Part shown: positions 45,825 through 53,286 of the stretch, in pieces | How the letters are laid out: every line of letters starts with the position of its first letter | Numbering within the stretch: position 1 is the stretch's first letter | Assembly (NCBI GenBank): GCA_937919625.1 | Contig: CALFRK010000175.1 | Span: 1-64,000 of the forward strand | From: an uncultured Ilumatobacter sp. | GTDB taxonomy: Bacteria; Actinomycetota; Acidimicrobiia; Acidimicrobiales; Ilumatobacteraceae | Direction of reading: 5' to 3' | Length of the DNA stretch: 64,000 nucleotides | Translations under genes and position numbers: made by a program | The notes under the pieces: model-generated | Database searches by the model: none | What the model was told of the DNA's origin: nothing | Seen by the model: only the letters and a program-made list of their open reading frames with translations

Positions 45825-47198
45825 ACCGAGAGCTGCTCTGACTTCGACGATCGCGTCGCGCAGGGTGGCCACGATGTGGTCGACCTCGTCGCGGTCGATC
45901 ACGAGTGGTGGCGACATCACGTTGAGGTGCACCATCGGCCGAACGATCAGGCCGCGCGGCTCGCAGGCGTTGGCGACAAGCTTGCCGACGTCGAGTTCCT
46001 CGGGGTAGTTGCGTTTGGTCTGCTTGTCCTCGACGAACACCACGCACGCCATCAGGTGCGAGCCGCGCACCTCTCCCACCATCGGGAGGTCGGTCAGCGT
46101 GCGCAACTGCTGCTGGAAGTACGGGCCGATCTGCCTAACGTGGTCAAGCAGACCCTCGCGCTCGATGATCTCAATGTTCTTGAGCGCCGCCGCGCACGAG
46201 ACCGGATGACCGGAGTAGGTGTAGCCGACGGCGAAATAGCGGTCGTGACCGGGTTCGGCGATCACGTCGTAGATCTTGTCGCTGACGATGGTGGCACCCA
46301 GCGGCAGGTACCCCGACGTGAGTCCCTTGGCGCTGGTGATGATGTCGGGCGTGATGCCGAACACCGATTCGGAGGCGAACCACTCCCCGAGCCGGCCGAA
46401 CCCGGTGACCACCTCGTCGCTGACGTACACGATGTCGTTGGCGCAGCAGATCTGCCACAACCGCTGGAGGTAGTCGGCGGGCGGCATGATCACACCACCA
46501 GACCCCATGATCGGCTCGGCGAAGAAGGCACCGACCCGATCAGCACCCAGCTCGGCGACCTTGGCCTGGAACTCGGCGACTAGGTCGTCGGCGAACTCCT
46601 GCTCGGTTCGGCCGTCGCCGTACCGGTAAAAATTGGGCGACGAGAGGTGATGGATCGTGTCGTCGATGTAGTTGAAACCGGGCACACGGTCGCCGGGCTT
46701 GCCCCCGATCGAGACGGCCGCATAGGTCGTGCCGTGATAGGCGTCGACGCGACTGATCACGTGGCGTTTCTCGGGCGTTCCCCTGGCGAATTGGTAGAAC
46801 TGGATCATCCGGTAGGCGACATCGACGGCGGTCGACCCACCGCTCGACAGGAACACGTGGTTCAGATCGCCCGGCGCCAGCGAGGCGAGCTTCTCGCACA
46901 GCAGGCCGGCGGGCAGATTGGTCATATCTGTAAACGGATTGGAGTAGGCCAACTGGCGCACCTGCTCGGCGATCGCGTTCGCCATCTCGTCGCGACCGAG
47001 CCCGATGTTGGTGCACCACATACCGCCGACGGCGTCGATGTAGCTGCGCCCCTCGCTGTCGACGAGTCGAGCGCCGGCACCACGCTCGATCGGCAATACG
47101 TCATCGACCAGATAGGTGTCGAACACCTGATACGGGTGGATGAAGTGCTTTCGATCGCGCTCGACGATGTCGGCAGTGGAACCCGCGTCTCGGTGCAT
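45813..47198 (-). CDS. Class III pyridoxal-phosphate aminotransferase
   Basis: The 461-residue enzyme has FLSSGGSTAVDVAYRMIQFY (cofactor phosphate region), SRVDAYHGTTYAAVSIGGKP, VYVSDEVVTGFGRLGEWFAS (cofactor ring Asp) and the Schiff-base lysine in TSAKGLTSGYLPLGA. It belongs to the omega-amino acid or amine to pyruvate transaminase group; the amino donor is not determined. ATG 47198 is supported by homology beginning near DRKHFIHPYQVFDTY. It is divergent from the LigD polymerase gene across a region with an 11-bp inverted repeat. Confidence 0.9.
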   Translation of the reverse strand: MHRDAGSTADIVERDRKHFIHPYQVFDTYLVDDVLPIERGAGARLVDSEGRSYIDAVGGMWCTNIGLGRDEMANAIAEQVRQLAYSNPFTDMTNLPAGLLCEKLASLAPGDLNHVFLSSGGSTAVDVAYRMIQFYQFARGTPEKRHVISRVDAYHGTTYAAVSIGGKPGDRVPGFNYIDDTIHHLSSPNFYRYGDGRTEQEFADDLVAEFQAKVAELGADRVGAFFAEPIMGSGGVIMPPADYLQRLWQICCANDIVYVSDEVVTGFGRLGEWFASESVFGITPDIITSAKGLTSGYLPLGATIVSDKIYDVIAEPGHDRYFAVGYTYSGHPVSCAAALKNIEIIEREGLLDHVRQIGPYFQQQLRTLTDLPMVGEVRGSHLMACVVFVEDKQTKRNYPEELDVGKLVANACEPRGLIVRPMVHLNVMSPPLVIDRDEVDHIVATLRDAIVEVRAALGSAG

Positions 47199-47227
47199 CG
47201 CCCCATCGTGCCACGCCGACACCGTTA

Positions 47228-47273
47228 CCGCAGGTGCCCTGCCTGCGCTGCCAAAGGCGCCTGGCACCTGCGG
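47228..47273. repeat. Perfect 11-bp inverted repeat in a divergent promoter region
   Basis: CCGCAGGTGCC at 47228-47238 and GGCACCTGCGG at 47263-47273 are exact reverse complements, 24 nt apart. They lie between the divergent aminotransferase (start 47198) and LigD polymerase (start 47300) genes, just upstream of the TAGCGT box of the latter. This looks like an operator for a dimeric regulator or a stable hairpin. Confidence 0.6.
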
Positions 47274-47299
47274 CAAGGGTGCCGATGTAGCGTCGAGGG

Positions 47300-48322
47300 A
47301 TGGGGCAAGAGGAGCACGGGGACCCGATCGAGCTGATTGCCGACGGGCGCCCCGTCAGCATTACCAATCCCGACAAGGTGTTGTTCCCCAAGCTCGGGCT
47401 GACCAAACTCGACCTCGCCAACTATTACCTGTCGGTCGGTTCGGCGCTGATGCCGTGGATCCGTGACCGGCCAGTACTGCTCGAGCGTTACCCGAACGGT
47501 GTCGGCAACAAATCGTTCTGGCAGAAACGGGTCCCCGACTCGGCGCCCGACTGGCTGGTCACGACCACCGTCCAGACGATCAATGGCACCCCATCACGGG
47601 CGCTCGTGATAGCCGACCTCGCGCACGTGTTGTGGGCCGCCAACATGGGCGTTCTAGGGCTGCACGTGTGGCAGTACCGGGCCGACAAGCCTCAGTGGGC
47701 AGACGAGCTGCGGATCGACCTCGACCCCTCCCAGGGTCAGAGCTTCGACCACGTCCGCGAGGCGGCGATGTGCGTGCGGCTGTACTTCGCCGATCGAGGC
47801 ATCCGTTCGTATGTGAAGACCACGGGCAGCAAGGGCCTCCACATCTACGTACGGGTGGTAGATGGGTATGACTCGTTCGCTGTGCGGGGCGCGTCGGTGG
47901 CGGTCGCCCGTGACCTGGCCCGGCAGCATCCAGATCTGATCACCGACCAGTGGTGGAAGGAACTGCGTGAGGGCAAGGTGTTCGTCGACTTCAATCAGAA
48001 CGCGCCGCACAAGAACGTGTTCGGGGCGTGGGGGGTTCGGCCACGGGTCGGCGCCCAAGTGTCGACCCCGATCGAGTGGGACGAGTTGATAAATGTGATG
48101 CCTGACGAACTGACGCTGCTCACGGTGCCCGGTCGCCTCGCCGAGCGCGGCGATCCGTGGGCCGACATGGAGGACGCTCCTCAAGACATCGCTCCACTGA
48201 TCGAGCAGTTCGCCGAGGACATCGCCGACGGCATTCCCGATTCGCCGTGGCCACCTGTGTACCCGAAGATGCCGAACGAGGCGCCGCGGGTGCAACCGAG
48301 CCGGGCCCGAAAGCCGAAGTGA
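47300..48322 (+). CDS. Stand-alone LigD-type polymerase domain
   Basis: LigD polymerase domains are archaeo-eukaryotic primase-like enzymes that fill gaps, preferably with ribonucleotides, during non-homologous end joining. The 340-residue protein has NPDKVLFPKLGLTKLDLANY, GNKSFWQKRVPDSAPDWL, the metal pair in RIDLDPSQGQ (Asp140, Asp142), TTGSKGLHIYVRV and VFVDFNQNAPHKNVFGAW. No ligase or nuclease domain is fused and no ku gene is in the window. A TAGCGT box at 47288-47293 lies 6 nt before the ATG, so the mRNA is probably leaderless. Confidence 0.93.
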   Translation: MGQEEHGDPIELIADGRPVSITNPDKVLFPKLGLTKLDLANYYLSVGSALMPWIRDRPVLLERYPNGVGNKSFWQKRVPDSAPDWLVTTTVQTINGTPSRALVIADLAHVLWAANMGVLGLHVWQYRADKPQWADELRIDLDPSQGQSFDHVREAAMCVRLYFADRGIRSYVKTTGSKGLHIYVRVVDGYDSFAVRGASVAVARDLARQHPDLITDQWWKELREGKVFVDFNQNAPHKNVFGAWGVRPRVGAQVSTPIEWDELINVMPDELTLLTVPGRLAERGDPWADMEDAPQDIAPLIEQFAEDIADGIPDSPWPPVYPKMPNEAPRVQPSRARKPK

Positions 48323-48430
48323 CCGGCCGAAGGCTTTCGTGCCACCGCCCGGCGGAGTAGGTTCGTACCGACAGGTTCGGACTGACCCCGTTGGTACTGC
48401 CGAAGGAATTCGAGACGACGGAGGCAACAG

Positions 48431-48805
48431 ATGCAACTCACTATCAGTGCCGCGATCACAGCCCGGTGGGGCCATCGCGTCGACGGGTTGATCCACACGC
48501 ACGCGTGGACGGTCGAGGCAACGGTCGAGGGGCCGGCGGATGCACCGATGGTGTTCCCTGCCGACGACCTTGAACGGTTGCTCGTCGACACCGTCCGCCC
48601 GTGGGAGGGCCACTACCTCACACACGAGAATACGGACGCGTGGAAGGGTTACGAGCCGATCGTCTGGGATGCCGAGCCGACGGTCGAGGAGATCACCCGG
48701 CGGCTCTGGCTGGAGCTCGACAGGCAGGTCCCGAACCTGGTATCGATCGCGCTCGTCGAAAGCAACGAGTTCGATCGCTGTCGTACCGTGCGACTGGTTG
48801 CCTGA
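48431..48805 (+). CDS. 6-pyruvoyl-tetrahydropterin synthase / QueD-like protein
   Basis: The 124-residue T-fold protein has the zinc-binding pattern ARWGHRVDGLIHTHAWTVEA with His residues spaced as in PTPS, then PTVEEITRRLWLELDRQVP and the C-terminal VESNEFDRCRTVRL. It lacks an obvious Cys-based catalytic triad in the early loop, so the exact pterin reaction is unclear. A GGAGG at 48420-48424 lies 6 nt before the ATG. No other queuosine or pterin gene is nearby. Confidence 0.8.
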   Translation: MQLTISAAITARWGHRVDGLIHTHAWTVEATVEGPADAPMVFPADDLERLLVDTVRPWEGHYLTHENTDAWKGYEPIVWDAEPTVEEITRRLWLELDRQVPNLVSIALVESNEFDRCRTVRLVA

Positions 48806-48901
48806 GCACCGCAGGCGCCCAACGAACACCTAAGAACGGGCGTCACCGACTTTCTTGCAACACTTCTCGCCGCTCGTGCGCCGTAGGGGGTGATGGAGGG
48901 A

Positions 48902-49381
48902 ATGCGTAGCACCAAAACCGTGGCGGTCCGACAGGGGCCCGCCGCCACGCTCGAGGTGCTGTAGCGCGCCGAGTACACCGGCATGGTGCGACTCGCATTC
49001 ACGCTCATCGGGAACAACGCCGAAGCCGAAGAAATCGTCCAGGACTCGTTCGTGGAGATCTCCCAGCGCTTCGACGAGTTGGACCAGTCCGGCGCCTACC
49101 TGCGCACCGTCGTGGTGAGCAGGTGCCGGTCGACGCTGCGGAGACGACGCGTCATGCAACTTCACGCACCGACGCGACCACCCGATCTGACTCCGGAGGT
49201 CGAGTCGCTGTGGGGCGTGCTGGACCAACTTCCCGAGCATCAACGCATCGTCGTGGTACTCAAGTACTACTGCGGATACAGGGCCTCGGAGATCGCCAAG
49301 ATCATCGACCAACCCGCCGCCACCGTGCGCTCGCACCTGCGACGTGCACTCGGCGCGATGCGCAAGGAGTTTTCGTCATGA
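48902..49381 (+). pseudogene. ECF sigma factor interrupted by an in-frame TAG
   Basis: From ATG 48902 (or 48893) the frame encodes MRSTKTVAVRQGPAATLEVL, then TAG at 48962-48964, then RAEYTGMVRLAFTLIGNNAE and a complete sigma region 2 (AEEIVQDSFVEI) and region 4 (LPEHQRIVVVLKYYCGYRAS, ATVRSHLRRAL) to TGA 49381. ECF factors normally read F-x-x-L-Y-R-x-E-Y here, so TAG replaces the conserved Tyr. A shorter product could start at ATG 48983, losing part of region 2.1. The end overlaps the partner gene (ATGA), as expected for a live sigma/anti-sigma pair. Confidence 0.7.
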
Positions 49382-50808
49382 GTCGCTTCGAGCAAGCCAT
49401 CGAAGTCGGCCTGCGACAGATCGCCGACCGAGCAACTCCATCTCCCGATGCCTGGGACTCGATCCTGACCCGGATCGCCGACCAGGAACCATTTCACGAG
49501 ACGGAGATCATCATGCTCACTGACAACACCACCCGAACCAAGCGCTGGCCCCTGTACGCAGCGGCAGCAGCCGTTGCCGCTCTCCTGGTCGGCGGCATCG
49601 CACTGCTCGTCCGTGACGACGGCCCAGAGGCGCCCGCCATCCCACCGTCACCGACGACACCGGAGGTGCTCCCTGCCCCCGGACCCGAGGCGGAAACAGG
49701 AACACTGCCAGCGGTCGGCTCGCAGGTCGCACCCGGCACCTACACCAGCGACGCCAGCGGCGTTCCGGTCACGCTCGACCTCGGTGAAGGCTCCACCGCA
49801 CCGTGGACCGTGGTCTCGAACGACGTCAACGGCATCCAGCTGATATCCGACGACACCGGCCGCGAGTTCATGGCGATCGGACGAATCGGTTCGTGGATGT
49901 CCTTCGACGAAGCCCGTGACGAACAGACACGCGGTACCGCCAGCATCGCCCCCGACAACGTCGACGGTTGGATCGAGGCGAACGGCATCATCGACGTCGA
50001 CAGCGGCGACGTCGAGGTCGGAGGTCGTCCTGCCAAGTACCGGATGGTCCGACTCGACACAACCCCCGGAGCGACCGCCGACTGGTGCCCGCTCGGAGCG
50101 ACCGCCGACTGGTGCCCGCTCGGAGAGCAGCCCTGCCTCTGGGCTGCCGCCGGTTCGGCCGACACAGTCGCTGCGGACGCCACCCCGATTCCATTCTCCC
50201 GTGATCGCCAGCATGCCATCTGGCTGGTCGACATGGGCGAGTTCGAGCCGCTGATCATCCTCGGAATCCCAAACCTGGCCGACGAGGACGCATGGTTCGA
50301 AGACGTCGTACAGCCGATTGTCGACAGCATTCAGCTCGGCGAACCGGCGCCCGCCGTCGAGGGTGGCACGGCGCGGGTCCCGCTGCGGATGACGGTTGAC
50401 AGCGCCTGGAGCGGCACCCGAGTCGACGGCGACCCGGATGCGGACGGTGTCACACCGATCTCCGGCCAGCTCGACTTCACCGGTGGAATGACCGGTGAGG
50501 CGATGCTCACCGGCGAACGGCGAATCATCCCGCCGGACGGCGACGTCGAAGGCACCGCCGACTACCTGTTCACAGGGAGCATCGACGGCGTCGGCACAGG
50601 AACGTTCTCCATCTCCGACGAGTGGTCGAAGATCAACGGGAACTTCAGTTTCACCGGTGATCCCATTCAGATCACCAACGGAACCGACGACTTCGAAGGG
50701 ATGACCGGCACCGTCGAGATCGTGATCGAGACATCGACCTCCGATGGTCCCACGGAGACCGTCACGGGCACGATGACGATCACCATCACCCTGCCCCACT
50801 CAGGCTGA
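49378..50808 (+). CDS. Membrane-anchored partner of the ECF sigma factor (anti-sigma-like)
   Basis: The 476-residue product has a ~55-residue cytoplasmic segment (SRFEQAIEVGLRQIADRATP, AWDSILTRI), a membrane helix at about 58-78, a Pro-rich spacer and a large extracytoplasmic beta-rich part. The coupling to the sigma gene and the layout fit an anti-sigma factor, though no zinc HxxxCxxC motif is visible. The outer part has two halves: residues ~100-330 with a Cys/Trp repeat, and ~345-476 with Thr/Gly-rich strands ending in TVTGTMTITITLPHSG. Function is inferred from context. Confidence 0.65.
   Translation: MSRFEQAIEVGLRQIADRATPSPDAWDSILTRIADQEPFHETEIIMLTDNTTRTKRWPLYAAAAAVAALLVGGIALLVRDDGPEAPAIPPSPTTPEVLPAPGPEAETGTLPAVGSQVAPGTYTSDASGVPVTLDLGEGSTAPWTVVSNDVNGIQLISDDTGREFMAIGRIGSWMSFDEARDEQTRGTASIAPDNVDGWIEANGIIDVDSGDVEVGGRPAKYRMVRLDTTPGATADWCPLGATADWCPLGEQPCLWAAAGSADTVAADATPIPFSRDRQHAIWLVDMGEFEPLIILGIPNLADEDAWFEDVVQPIVDSIQLGEPAPAVEGGTARVPLRMTVDSAWSGTRVDGDPDADGVTPISGQLDFTGGMTGEAMLTGERRIIPPDGDVEGTADYLFTGSIDGVGTGTFSISDEWSKINGNFSFTGDPIQITNGTDDFEGMTGTVEIVIETSTSDGPTETVTGTMTITITLPHSG
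50068..50121 (+). repeat. Perfect 27-bp tandem duplication in the anti-sigma-like gene
   Basis: Two identical adjacent 27-bp units at 50068-50094 and 50095-50121 encode GATADWCPL twice. No base differs, which points to a recent slippage or duplication event, and it adds a second Cys/Trp pair to the outer domain. Confidence 0.9.
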
Positions 50809-50830
50809 CCATCCATCCACTTGCACGGCC

Positions 50831-50859
50831 GCCGCCGGGATCCGTTTGGTCCCGGCGGC
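50831..50859. terminator. Bidirectional terminator-like hairpin
   Basis: GCCGCCGGGA at 50831-50840 pairs perfectly with TCCCGGCGGC at 50850-50859 around a 9-nt loop. It sits in the 72-nt gap between the convergent anti-sigma-like and YCII genes and has no T run. Confidence 0.65.
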
Positions 50860-50880
50860 AGCGCGTCGACGCTGACCACG

Positions 50881-51201
50881 TCACATGTTGACTTCGAAGG
50901 TTTCGCCGACCTCGACCGTGCCTGCGCTGAGGGTCACTACGGGGCAGCCCTTGGCGATCTCGCAGGCGGCTGCCATGTCGGGCGCTTCGACCAGGCCGAA
51001 GCCGCCGACCGGGTTGGCGCCTCCGCCATCGGTGACCGAGTCGGCGCCGACGGTCATGATCGCCCCGACGGGAGCGCCCATGTTGGTGAATGCACCGGCG
51101 TTGGCACCCATCCATTCGCCCCAGGCGGCCATGTGCTCAGCCTGCTCTTGCTCGGACTCGGGCATTCCGCCACCGTGGTAGCTGAAGAGGTATTTGGGCA
51201 T
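50881..51201 (-). CDS. YCII-related / DGPF-domain protein
   Basis: The 106-residue product opens MPKYLFSYHGGGMPESEQEQ and has WGEWMGANAGAFTNMGAPVG and GFGLVEAPDMAAACEIAKGC, the pattern of the YCII-like dimeric alpha+beta fold. Relatives are often linked to ECF sigma factors in actinobacteria, which fits the neighbouring sigma/anti-sigma pair. No catalytic activity is established. It lies downstream of the SRPBCC-MDMPI gene on the same strand with a 50-nt gap. Confidence 0.8.
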   Translation of the reverse strand: MPKYLFSYHGGGMPESEQEQAEHMAAWGEWMGANAGAFTNMGAPVGAIMTVGADSVTDGGGANPVGGFGLVEAPDMAAACEIAKGCPVVTLSAGTVEVGETFEVNM

Positions 51202-51251
51202 GGCATGTCTCCTGTGTGATTGGGTGGTTGTTCGATGAAAGCCGGGGTCGC

Positions 51252-52247
51252 TCAGGTCGCGCGACCGGTGAACGCCATCAACTTGCTGACGGCGTCGTCA
51301 TTGGCCGGCTCGGCGATTTCTGCGAAACCCTTGCCCTCGCCGCGGTTCTCGGGTCGGATGATCTGTTGGGCGACGCCGGTGACGAAGGCGGTCAGAGCTG
51401 CGGGTGCCGAGAACGACTGGTCGGTGGCTCGGGCGAAGTCCCATGCGTGGATGAAGAACTCGAGGCTCAGGATCCCAGCCGGCACGGTGGCCGGCGCCTG
51501 GCCGCCGAAGAAGGGCAACTCGCCCTCGGTGCCGTGAGCGCGCCATGCTGCGAGTGCCCCTTCGGCCGCGTGGGCAATGTAGTCCTCCGCCGTTGTGGCC
51601 TGGATCTTCTCGGGGATCTCTGCGCCGACCATCCCGCCGAGCGCGCGCAAGCTGCCCATCAGGTGCTCGACTAGTTGGTGCACCGTGAAATCGGCGCACG
51701 GGGTCGGCAACTCACGATGCTCGGAGGTGAAGGGCAACATCACATGGCGGCACAGCGCCCAGCTGGCCTCAGCCGCCGACAAATGATCGGGTTCGTCGCC
51801 CCCAGAGGCCCACGGGTCAAGACCCGCATCGCCGGCGCTGACAGCGTTGCCGAGTCGATCCATGTAGTGCGTCCAGCCCGCACAGTGGCTGACCGCCTGA
51901 TCAGAAGACAGACCGTGGTGGGTGAGTCGGACGAGCGTCTTGTCGCCGGCCGGCTCGATGTCGACCACGATCGTCGATGCGCCCGGCGGGAGGTCGTCGG
52001 AATCGACCCAACCCCATGTGAAGATGATCCGCTTGCCGGGATCGATCTCGGTGAACGTGCCGCTGGCGATGTGTCCCGGTGCCAAGGTCATCCTGTAGTC
52101 GCCGCCGACCCGTAGATCGACGGCGGCGCTGACGGCCTGCCACCGGCGCAGCCGCTCGGGTTCAGTGAACAGGGCGAACGCTTCCTCAGGTGTGGCGTCG
52201 ATGATGCGCTCGAATGAAACCGCGTCGGTGTGGGCTGTGTCGGTCAT
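51252..52247 (-). CDS. Fusion of an SRPBCC domain and a mycothiol-dependent-isomerase-like domain
   Basis: Residues ~10-135 are an SRPBCC/AHSA1-like domain (SFERIIDATPEEAFALFTEP, RIIFTWGWVDSDDLPPGAST, HCAGWTHYMDRLG). Residues ~155-325 resemble the TIGR03086/MDMPI-like four-helix DinB fold (TPCADFTVHQLVEHLMGSLR, EFFIHAWDFARATDQSF) with His residues that could bind zinc. Actinobacteria use such folds in mycothiol-dependent reactions; the substrate is unknown. It is coupled to the ArsR gene by a 4-nt overlap. Confidence 0.85.
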   Translation of the reverse strand: MTDTAHTDAVSFERIIDATPEEAFALFTEPERLRRWQAVSAAVDLRVGGDYRMTLAPGHIASGTFTEIDPGKRIIFTWGWVDSDDLPPGASTIVVDIEPAGDKTLVRLTHHGLSSDQAVSHCAGWTHYMDRLGNAVSAGDAGLDPWASGGDEPDHLSAAEASWALCRHVMLPFTSEHRELPTPCADFTVHQLVEHLMGSLRALGGMVGAEIPEKIQATTAEDYIAHAAEGALAAWRAHGTEGELPFFGGQAPATVPAGILSLEFFIHAWDFARATDQSFSAPAALTAFVTGVAQQIIRPENRGEGKGFAEIAEPANDDAVSKLMAFTGRAT

Positions 52248-52594
52248 TGCTTCGATTCCTTGATTGTCAGGGGTTCTGGAGCTGCCAGAGGATCTGGCTG
52301 CTTGTTGGCTCTCGCCGCCGACTCGAGGTCGTCTAGCTCATTGATGAGAAACACTTCGATCGCGGCCCGGGCACGACTCAACCCATCAGGGTTGATGCGA
52401 TACAGGCGCTCGCGGCCGGATCGACGCTGAGTGACGACGCCGGAGTCCTTGAGCACCTTGAGGTGCTGCGAGACCGCTGGTCGACTGATGTCGATCGTCT
52501 CTGCGATCACGCCGACCGCTGCCTCGCCGAGCTCGGAGAGACGAGCCAGGATCTCGCGCCGCCGAGGTTCGGAGACAGCGTCGAGCGGGTGCAT
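52244..52594 (-). CDS. ArsR-family transcriptional regulator
   Basis: The 116-residue winged-helix protein reads AVSEPRRREILARLSELGEA, IAETIDISRPAVSQHLKVLK (recognition helix) and SGVVTQRRSGRERLYRINPD (wing). It belongs to the SRPBCC-linked ArsR group without metal ligands. Its ATG sits 6 nt after a TAACGT box, so it is leaderless, and the promoter spacer holds a short palindrome that is a good autoregulatory site. It is divergent from the nitroreductase gene. Confidence 0.9.
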   Translation of the reverse strand: MHPLDAVSEPRRREILARLSELGEAAVGVIAETIDISRPAVSQHLKVLKDSGVVTQRRSGRERLYRINPDGLSRARAAIEVFLINELDDLESAARANKQPDPLAAPEPLTIKESKQ

Positions 52595-52600
52595 AGAGAC

Positions 52601-52629
52601 ACGTTAGTGGTGACTTACCGATTAGTCAA
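52601..52629 (-). promoter_or_regulatory. Consensus-like promoter and operator of the second arsR
   Basis: On the minus strand TTGACT (52629-52624), a 17-nt spacer and TAACGT (52606-52601) form a near-consensus promoter, with the ATG exactly 6 nt after the box. The palindromic arms GACT and AGTC lie in and beside the spacer (GACTAATCGGTAAGTC), a candidate ArsR operator. Confidence 0.7.
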
Positions 52630-52697
52630 CTTGTTCACCCTCTCGCACATCGGCGCCGAGGTGTCGATCTGGGCCACCGCCTGACATCCTGTCTACT

Positions 52698-53264
52698 GTG
52701 ACGATCTCGTTCGACGACTTCGCCGACCTGGTTCGGTCGCGGCGTACACACATGCTGGTAGACCGTCGGCGGCCGGTGCCGACCGAGCTGGTCGAGCAGC
52801 TGTGCGAGCTCGGTACGTGGGCACCGAACCACAAAAGAACCTGGCCGTGGAAGTTCGCCTCGTTCACCGGCGAAGGCCGATTGCGGTTGGGCGAGGCCTT
52901 CGTCGACGACATGAACGAGCGCGATGTCGGCGATCAAGGCAAGCGGCTCAAGACACTCACCAAGTACACCCGTGCGCCACTTACTCTGGTGGTTGGGTGC
53001 GCCGCCCATCAGAGCGCCACGTTCCACGACGAGAACCGCGACGCGGTCTCGGCCGCGATCCAGAACATCCTGCTGGGCGCCACGGCGGCCGGGTTGGCCT
53101 CTTTCTGGTCGACGGCACCGCTGATCGATTCGCAGCGTGTGCTCGAACTGTGTGGCTTCGAACCGAGCGACCGCATTCTGGCGACCATCTATCTCGGCTG
53201 GCCGAGCGCGTCGGTCGCTGCCCCGCAACGTCCGGGCCCGGCGGTCCGCCACGTCGAGGGCTGA
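52698..53264 (+). CDS. Nitroreductase-family flavoprotein
   Basis: The 188-residue FMN-dependent reductase has FADLVRSRRTHMLVDRRRPV, CELGTWAPNHKRTWPWKFAS (FMN phosphate and substrate region), AAIQNILLGATAAGLASFWS and the C-terminal LATIYLGWPS. The family reduces nitro compounds or quinones with NAD(P)H; the natural substrate is unknown. The start is a GTG. It is divergent from the arsR gene at 52594 and may share its control region. Confidence 0.85.
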   Translation: MTISFDDFADLVRSRRTHMLVDRRRPVPTELVEQLCELGTWAPNHKRTWPWKFASFTGEGRLRLGEAFVDDMNERDVGDQGKRLKTLTKYTRAPLTLVVGCAAHQSATFHDENRDAVSAAIQNILLGATAAGLASFWSTAPLIDSQRVLELCGFEPSDRILATIYLGWPSASVAAPQRPGPAVRHVEG

Positions 53265-53286
53265 CCCCAGCTCACGACGCTGTCGG

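Noticed and set aside
36915-48964. Reassignment of TAG or TAA to a sense codon across the genome
   Set aside because: TAG ends dapD (42792-42794) and the carboxylase gene (36655-36657) at normal protein lengths, so TAG is still a working stop here.
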